Source: Bifidobacterium breve | GTDB lineage: Bacteria; Actinomycetota; Thermoleophilia; Miltoncostaeales; Miltoncostaeaceae | Assembly (NCBI GenBank): GCA_945876305.1 | Contig: CAMCOB010000061.1 | Location: 1 to 7,892, forward strand | Length of the DNA stretch: 7,892 bases | Reading direction: 5' to 3' | Shown here: one piece after another, positions 4,148 to 7,892 of the stretch | Position numbering within the stretch: position 1 is the first letter of the stretch | How the letters are laid out: every line of letters starts with the position of its first letter | Program-made: the position numbers and the translations under genes | The notes under the pieces: generated by a model | Seen by the model: only the letters and a program-made list of their open reading frames with translations | What the model was told of the DNA's origin: nothing | Databases searched by the model: none

Positions 4148-6715
4148 TTACCCGTTGCGCTTGACCAACCTGGGCACAAGGGGACGGCCGACGGTTGAAC
4201 AGTTGCTCGCGGGCTGTGGATCATCCGCCAGCAACGGTGCACACACATGCAGCCAGTAGCGACCCGTGGGCATGATCGCCGGCAGGCGCACTATTCCCCT
4301 GATGACGCCGGTCCACTGCTTCATCGGTCCATTGGGGAGCGGGGTGGGCTTGATGGGCCCGGCCGGGATCTGCCCAATGGGCTTCGCGGTTGCGGTGATG
4401 CGCTTGTCGATGGTGAGAAACACATCCCACGGGATTGCCTCGGGCGCCTTTGTCACATTGGGTCCAATCGGCTGCGCGGGGTCGATCACCGGGCTGATTC
4501 GCCCGGAGCCGGTGACCACAATCTGACCACCGGGCCTAATGACTCCCGCCGCCTTGATGCCTTCGGGCGAGCGATCCCACATCAGGGGGTGAATCACCCC
4601 AGCCGACCTCAGGCTCCACTCAACCGAGATCTCCTCAGATGCAGCGCAGTTGTTGGTGTCGGATACCTCGTCAATGGTGGATGGATCGTCGGCGCAGGCG
4701 ATGACGTTGTAGTTGCCAAACACGCCATCGGGCAGCGGGAGCAGTTGGTTGGTGCCAACCGACGAGCTGCCCACTGCGATGGCGCCCACTGCGCGGTCGC
4801 CAAGGTGTACGTCGGCGCCCGACAGCGCGGCGTCGCGTGACAGGTAATAGGCGGTGGTGGTGGGGCCCGATGCCGCTGAGCCGGTGTTCCAGGTGGTGTC
4901 GCCCACGGCGATGGTGTCGCCGCCGCGGAGTGGCCCGGAGGCACTCGCCGGCAGCCCGGCGGTCACGCCGCTCTCTTGCAGATCAACGCACCCATCGCTT
5001 TCGCGGCCAAACCACGCCCAGCGGTGGGCGGGTCCGACGACCGAGTCGATGGTGCGCTCAACAATGGCCGTTGCAAGCAGGCTGTTGGAGCAGCCGGTGT
5101 ACGCGGCGGCGGTGAAGTAATCGCCCAGGCACTCGCTGCCGGTGCGACCGATGTTGCAGTTTCCGTTCGGACCCTCATCAGAACTTGCGATACCCGCCAT
5201 CGTGAGTGGCGACCAGTCCACCGCGTCGTCAACGATGAATGCCTGTGCCTTGGGGTTACGCGATCCACCCGCGGCCACCAGCAGGCCACCCACGTCGCCA
5301 CGGCCGGTGGCCCCGGCGGACGGGTAGACCCAGGCGAAGTCGGGATTCCAGATGTCGGTCTCGCCCTCCAGCGCCAGCGTGGATGGGTCAAAGCGCACCA
5401 CCCGCGTGTAGGGGTAGTCGGTGCTGCTGCTCCCCGTTCCCGTGACGAACATCCAACCCACTCGAGTGGTGCTCTTGTAGCCGGCCAGCACCTTCAGGCC
5501 GCTCAGCCGGGCACACGGGTTGTTGGTGGTGGTGGAGTCAAGCGGGCACGACATGGTTCCCGTTGGCCAATTGGTGATGTTCTTCTGCCGGTAGTTCACG
5601 GTGGTGGACGAATCCGACACCCAGTTGATGTCGAACTTCTTGCCGTAGCTGCTGCTGAAGTTCGGGATGGAGCCGAAGTACATGGTCGACCCAGCCCCGT
5701 TCACCGGCCTGAGCGTCGTCTGCGACTCGATGACCCCCATTTGTGCGCCGCCTCCGCAGGCCTCGAGGTTGCTCAGCGCGATGCGCCAGATAACGGCACG
5801 ATCAACGGTCCCAGCCCCGATCTTTCCCGCGTTGGCCGACAGGTACAGGTACTTGGATGTCGCCTGCATCGCCGGGTAATCGAGCATGTAGTTGCTGGGG
5901 AGGTCGGAGAAGTCGGTGCTGTCGATGACGTACGAGCAATACTCAATGGTGCCGTCGAGCGACTCAACGCCCGACCGGTCCTTAAGCACCACGAGCCGGT
6001 ACGAGTTGCGCGTGGTTGTCGCGGAGTTCTGCATGATCCAGGCGATGTTCTGGTATCCGCTGCGCGCAATTGACACGGCGTACTGATCGCAGCAGAACCC
6101 ATTGTCCAGCTTTGGGAATGCAGTGGTCGGGTCGACGTAGCCCCATGTGCGCCCGTTGTCGGCCGAGTACGCCGCGTACCAGTTCGCGGTGTAGAGAACG
6201 GCATTGCGATCATTCGCGGAGGTGGGCTCCCCGGTCCACGACGGCCCGCCCCCTGCCCCCGCATTTGACGGGTCGGTGACCGTTGACACTCTGAATGCGC
6301 TGAGGGGGTCAGTTGCATTCTCGCGGTGGCGGCCACGAATGATCGGCGCACCGCCTGCACCGCCGGTCTGCGTGCCCGGCCCCGGGATGCTTCCCCCGCC
6401 CGTGTCCGACGGCAACTGCTGCCCATCGCCGGTTGCGGGCCCGAGGGCTGGTCCCCGGTACGGGTTCTTTACCGCGGGCCCCTTCTTGCCCTCGCCGGGG
6501 TTGGCCTTTTTCATGGCCTTCTGGATGGCCTTATTCGCCTGCGCCTGCCTGCCGCTCGGCACGAAGGGCTGCAGCGTGATCACCCCAACCGAGGTGTGCG
6601 TGGGCCCTGGCGTGAGCGTGGTCTTGCCCGGCGCGGCTGCCGCCACCGACCCCAGCATCGTGGCCGCGCCAAGTACGGCAAGTGCGGTGACGATGGTTCG
6701 ATACGGCGAGAACAT
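4148..6715 (-). CDS. Large secreted Asp-box/beta-propeller-like protein with CARDB domain
   Basis: An 855-residue exported protein. MFSPYRTIVTALAVLGAATMLGSVAAAA is a signal peptide with cleavage near the AAAA. A basic Pro/Gly-rich low-complexity linker spans about residues 70-123. Then comes a beta-rich region, about 135-580, with one clear Asp box SADNGRTW (184-191), the pattern of BNR/sialidase-type propellers. It is followed by GFCCDQ (207-211) and several Cys likely in disulfides. A CARDB-like Ig-fold lies at about 585-700, with the typical end IACADDPSTIDEVSDTNNC. A further beta-rich domain (700-855) ends RLVPR-like: PLVPRLVKRNG. No lipid anchor, LPXTG or transmembrane tail is visible. 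ATG 6715 is chosen because the signal peptide begins there and AAGGA lies about 10 bases upstream; GTG 6718 is an alternative. The extension to 6880 is not protein-like. Substrate or enzymatic activity is not determinable. Confidence 0.82.
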   Translation of the reverse strand: MFSPYRTIVTALAVLGAATMLGSVAAAAPGKTTLTPGPTHTSVGVITLQPFVPSGRQAQANKAIQKAMKKANPGEGKKGPAVKNPYRGPALGPATGDGQQLPSDTGGGSIPGPGTQTGGAGGAPIIRGRHRENATDPLSAFRVSTVTDPSNAGAGGGPSWTGEPTSANDRNAVLYTANWYAAYSADNGRTWGYVDPTTAFPKLDNGFCCDQYAVSIARSGYQNIAWIMQNSATTTRNSYRLVVLKDRSGVESLDGTIEYCSYVIDSTDFSDLPSNYMLDYPAMQATSKYLYLSANAGKIGAGTVDRAVIWRIALSNLEACGGGAQMGVIESQTTLRPVNGAGSTMYFGSIPNFSSSYGKKFDINWVSDSSTTVNYRQKNITNWPTGTMSCPLDSTTTNNPCARLSGLKVLAGYKSTTRVGWMFVTGTGSSSTDYPYTRVVRFDPSTLALEGETDIWNPDFAWVYPSAGATGRGDVGGLLVAAGGSRNPKAQAFIVDDAVDWSPLTMAGIASSDEGPNGNCNIGRTGSECLGDYFTAAAYTGCSNSLLATAIVERTIDSVVGPAHRWAWFGRESDGCVDLQESGVTAGLPASASGPLRGGDTIAVGDTTWNTGSAASGPTTTAYYLSRDAALSGADVHLGDRAVGAIAVGSSSVGTNQLLPLPDGVFGNYNVIACADDPSTIDEVSDTNNCAASEEISVEWSLRSAGVIHPLMWDRSPEGIKAAGVIRPGGQIVVTGSGRISPVIDPAQPIGPNVTKAPEAIPWDVFLTIDKRITATAKPIGQIPAGPIKPTPLPNGPMKQWTGVIRGIVRLPAIMPTGRYWLHVCAPLLADDPQPASNCSTVGRPLVPRLVKRNG

Positions 6716-6760
6716 CACGTGAGAGTCCTTCGGAGATGGGGCGGAGGGCCATGACCGTAG

Positions 6761-6985
6761 GAAAGAGCCTACCCAGCAACATGTTGTGGCCGCCCACGCG
6801 GGGCGCTGCCCCAGTACGCAGCGCTCACGCTCACGCACCTCGCGAAGCTGACCAACGAAGGTCGACAGCGCGTGAGGCAAGGCCTCTCTCCAGACCTACG
6901 CTCTCTCGCCGAAGACCCTGGCAAGTACGGCCTGCCAACCGAGAACGCCGTGGACGTGAACTCACCGGTGCGGCACCTTATGTAA
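6761..6985 (+). pseudogene. Unrecognised coding remnant, 5' truncated
   Basis: An open plus-strand frame has no usable start codon but a protein-like 57-residue end from about 6812: QYAALTLTHLAKLTNEGRQR, then VRQGLSPDLRSLAEDPGKYG and LPTENAVDVNSPVRHLM, followed by two stops in a row (TAA 6983, TAG 6986). The K/E/D/N content, predicted helices and mostly G/C third positions look like real coding sequence, unlike the Arg/Pro/Ala-rich shadow frames nearby. Upstream of 6812 the frame is poor (about 17 doubtful codons after a TAG at 6758), with no Shine-Dalgarno. It meets the HigA-like gene tail to tail with an 8-base overlap. I do not recognise the family. It may be the 3' remnant of a gene cut by an earlier rearrangement, or chance. 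Confidence 0.35.
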
Positions 6986-7355
6986 TAGCCGGTTGCGCCA
7001 CGGTGACCGTGGTGAATGCGGAGTCGATGGGGGCCAAGCCGGGGCTGGGGTCGTCGGGCGTGATGCGAATGGTCACGTGCAGCCCGAGTGCCTTGGAAAG
7101 CCGGGTGAGCGTGTCCATGGTCGGGTTCACCTCGCCGGCCTCCATACGGGCCACCTGCGGCTGGCGCATACCGAGCATGTCGGCAAGCGCGCGCTGCGAA
7201 AGGCCACGGTCGGTTCGATAGGTGAACACCGCAAGGGCGATGGCGCTTGCCAGCTTCGCCCGCTCGCACTCGGTGCGAAACGCTGAGTTCGTCGCGAGCA
7301 AGTCGGCCAGCACCTCGTCGTGCGGCACGGTGGTTGTGCGTTTCGCGGTGGGCAT
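6978..7355 (-). CDS. HigA-like XRE-family antitoxin or regulator, no toxin partner seen
   Basis: A 125-residue protein from ATG 7355 (MPTAKRTTTVPHDEVLADLL). The HDEV.ADLL...AFR.E.ERA...AIALAV..YR start is typical of HigA-type antitoxins paired with RelE/HigB toxins. The Cro/cI helix-turn-helix spans about residues 50-76 (GLSQRALADMLGMRQPQVAR, then MEAGEVNPTMDTL). The C-terminal part (LGLHVTIRITPDD and a hydrophobic Thr/Val-rich end) is a little longer than usual. In HigBA systems the toxin gene normally lies just upstream, but no RelE-like frame is present in 7356-7605, so this copy appears solitary. A quasi-palindrome right at its start is probably its own operator. No Shine-Dalgarno is seen before ATG 7355. 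The open frame continues to 7787 but is Arg/Pro-rich and not family-like. Confidence 0.88.
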   Translation of the reverse strand: MPTAKRTTTVPHDEVLADLLATNSAFRTECERAKLASAIALAVFTYRTDRGLSQRALADMLGMRQPQVARMEAGEVNPTMDTLTRLSKALGLHVTIRITPDDPSPGLAPIDSAFTTVTVAQPAIT

Positions 7356-7359
7356 ATCA

Positions 7360-7388
7360 GCAGATGATAACAGCGAAGTTATTACTGC
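7360..7388 (-). promoter_or_regulatory. Quasi-palindromic operator candidate for the HigA-like gene
   Basis: GCAGATGATAAC (7360-7371) and GTTATTACTGC (7378-7388) form an inverted repeat around AGCGAA. The inner five bases pair perfectly (ATAAC/GTTAT) and the outer GCAG/CTGC are offset by one base. It lies 4-5 bases before the ATG, in an AT-rich island within GC-rich DNA. It could overlap a -10 (TATCAT on the minus strand), which would imply a leaderless transcript. Position and symmetry fit autoregulation by an XRE repressor. Confidence 0.5.
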
Positions 7389-7566
7389 CTCCCTCCATCG
7401 CGACGAGCGCTCGCTCGCTGAAGGCCTTGCCTGAATCCCCGCTCCCTGGTGGGCTGTCCATGTGGACTTCGGTGTATCGCTCGTGGCGTCGCACGGGTGT
7501 GTCGCACTGCGTCGATTGCGTGACGGGCCTGTAAGGCCACCGCCACCCCCATGTGACCCCCTCGCA

Positions 7567-7585
7567 GCACCGCTCCCTGCGGTGC
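7567..7585 (+). other. Leader hairpin upstream of secreted protein gene
   Basis: GCACCGC (7567-7573) and GCGGTGC (7579-7585) are perfect 7-base arms around the loop TCCCT. It ends ten bases before the GGGAGG ribosome site at 7595-7600, so it would lie in the 5' leader of the 7606 gene. No T tract follows, arguing against an intrinsic terminator. It may stabilise the mRNA or be incidental in GC-rich DNA. Confidence 0.4.
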
Positions 7586-7605
7586 GCAATGCACGGGAGG
7601 CAGAG

Positions 7606-7892
7606 ATGAACCGATCAACACGTGTGGCCCTTGCCGCGGCGGCACTGACGGCGATAACGGTAACCCCGGCTGCCCTTGGCCAGCAGTCGGGCGTGTGGAT
7701 CGACCCGGCGGTGATGGTGGCGGGTGTGCCATGGACGGGGCAGGCGGGTGCCACCGTGCGCTTTACGCCGGGGTTCTCCTCTGGCACTGGCAGGGCCGAG
7801 CTGCGAATGAGCGGCCGCTATTTAGGGGGTTCGGGCACGTTTGGTGTTGGCGGTGAGTCGTCGTATACGTGGCAGTCGCTGGCTGATGGCGC
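7606..7892 (+). CDS. Secreted protein of unknown function, 5' end only
   Basis: ATG 7606 is preceded by GGGAGG (7595-7600) with a 5-base gap. The frame stays open to the window edge (95 complete codons), so the C-terminus is missing. The protein begins MNRSTRVALAAAALTAITVT followed by PAALGQQSGVWIDP. This is a signal peptide with basic n-region, hydrophobic core and probable cleavage near ALG. The mature part visible is beta-rich, with Gly/Ser/Thr-rich runs (TVRFTPGFSSGTGRAELRMSG, GGSGTFGVGGESSYTWQSL) suggestive of an extracellular beta-sandwich. I cannot assign a family. It is divergent from the HigA-like gene, with 250 bases between their starts. Confidence 0.8.
   Translation, partial: MNRSTRVALAAAALTAITVTPAALGQQSGVWIDPAVMVAGVPWTGQAGATVRFTPGFSSGTGRAELRMSGRYLGGSGTFGVGGESSYTWQSLADG

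Noticed and set aside
4976..6073. Plus-strand 365-residue open frame antisense to the large secreted protein
   Set aside because: Composition is Arg/Gly/Val/His-rich with no domain pattern or ribosome site. The opposite strand has a signal peptide, Asp box and CARDB domain, so this is a GC-driven shadow.
6716..6880. N-terminal extension of the large secreted protein to an upstream start
   Set aside because: It would bury the signal peptide 55 residues inside the protein and is Arg/Trp/Cys-rich without a family-like pattern.
7356..7787. N-terminal extension of the HigA-like protein
   Set aside because: The extra 144 residues are Ala/Arg/Gly/Thr-rich, run through the likely operator and antisense to the signal-peptide gene; HigA proteins start near the HDEV motif.

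Overview
The window is GC-rich with strongly GC-biased third codon positions, Shine-Dalgarno sites of AGGAGG type, a candidate GGAAC-N16-CGTC promoter, and secreted proteins with a CARDB-type domain. This fits a high-GC Gram-positive bacterium (Actinomycetota). A Thermoleophilia-like lineage is my guess from the style of the secreted proteins and cannot be proved here. There are no rRNA, tRNA, CRISPR or insertion-sequence signatures.

Layout. (1) Bases 2-588 (+) hold the tail of a VapB-like antitoxin and a complete PIN-domain VapC toxin. The toxin appears to start at a CTG codon overlapping the antitoxin stop. (2) A hairpin at 595-637 separates this pair from a convergent gene (646-1368, -), a secreted protein with two ~70-residue repeats. 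An ECF-sigma-like promoter sits at 1400-1424, just upstream of that gene. (3) The divergent spacer 1425-1756 contains a very strong 49-nt hairpin (1541-1589). It is followed by a DUF1269-type glycine-rich membrane-associated protein (1757-2266, +). (4) A tightly overlapped minus-strand operon runs from 4003 down to 2278: vapB-like antitoxin, vapC-like PIN toxin, then a DUF4236 + helical-repeat (TPR-like) protein. The junctions are TGATG and TAATG, and two ATCATGAT palindromes at 4008 and 4030 look like the operator. (5) A long minus-strand gene (4148-6715) encodes a secreted beta-propeller/Asp-box-like protein with a CARDB domain. (6) An unlisted plus-strand coding remnant (about 6761-6985) meets, tail to tail, an orphan HigA-like XRE antitoxin gene (6978-7355, -). 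(7) The 5' end of another secreted protein (7606 to the window edge, +) has a signal peptide.

How the genes fit together: two VapBC modules and one solitary HigA-type antitoxin lie within 7.4 kb, interspersed with exported proteins of unknown role. The most noteworthy arrangement is the three-gene vapB-vapC-DUF4236/TPR operon, where translational coupling suggests the DUF4236 protein belongs to the toxin-antitoxin unit. That functional link is inference only.
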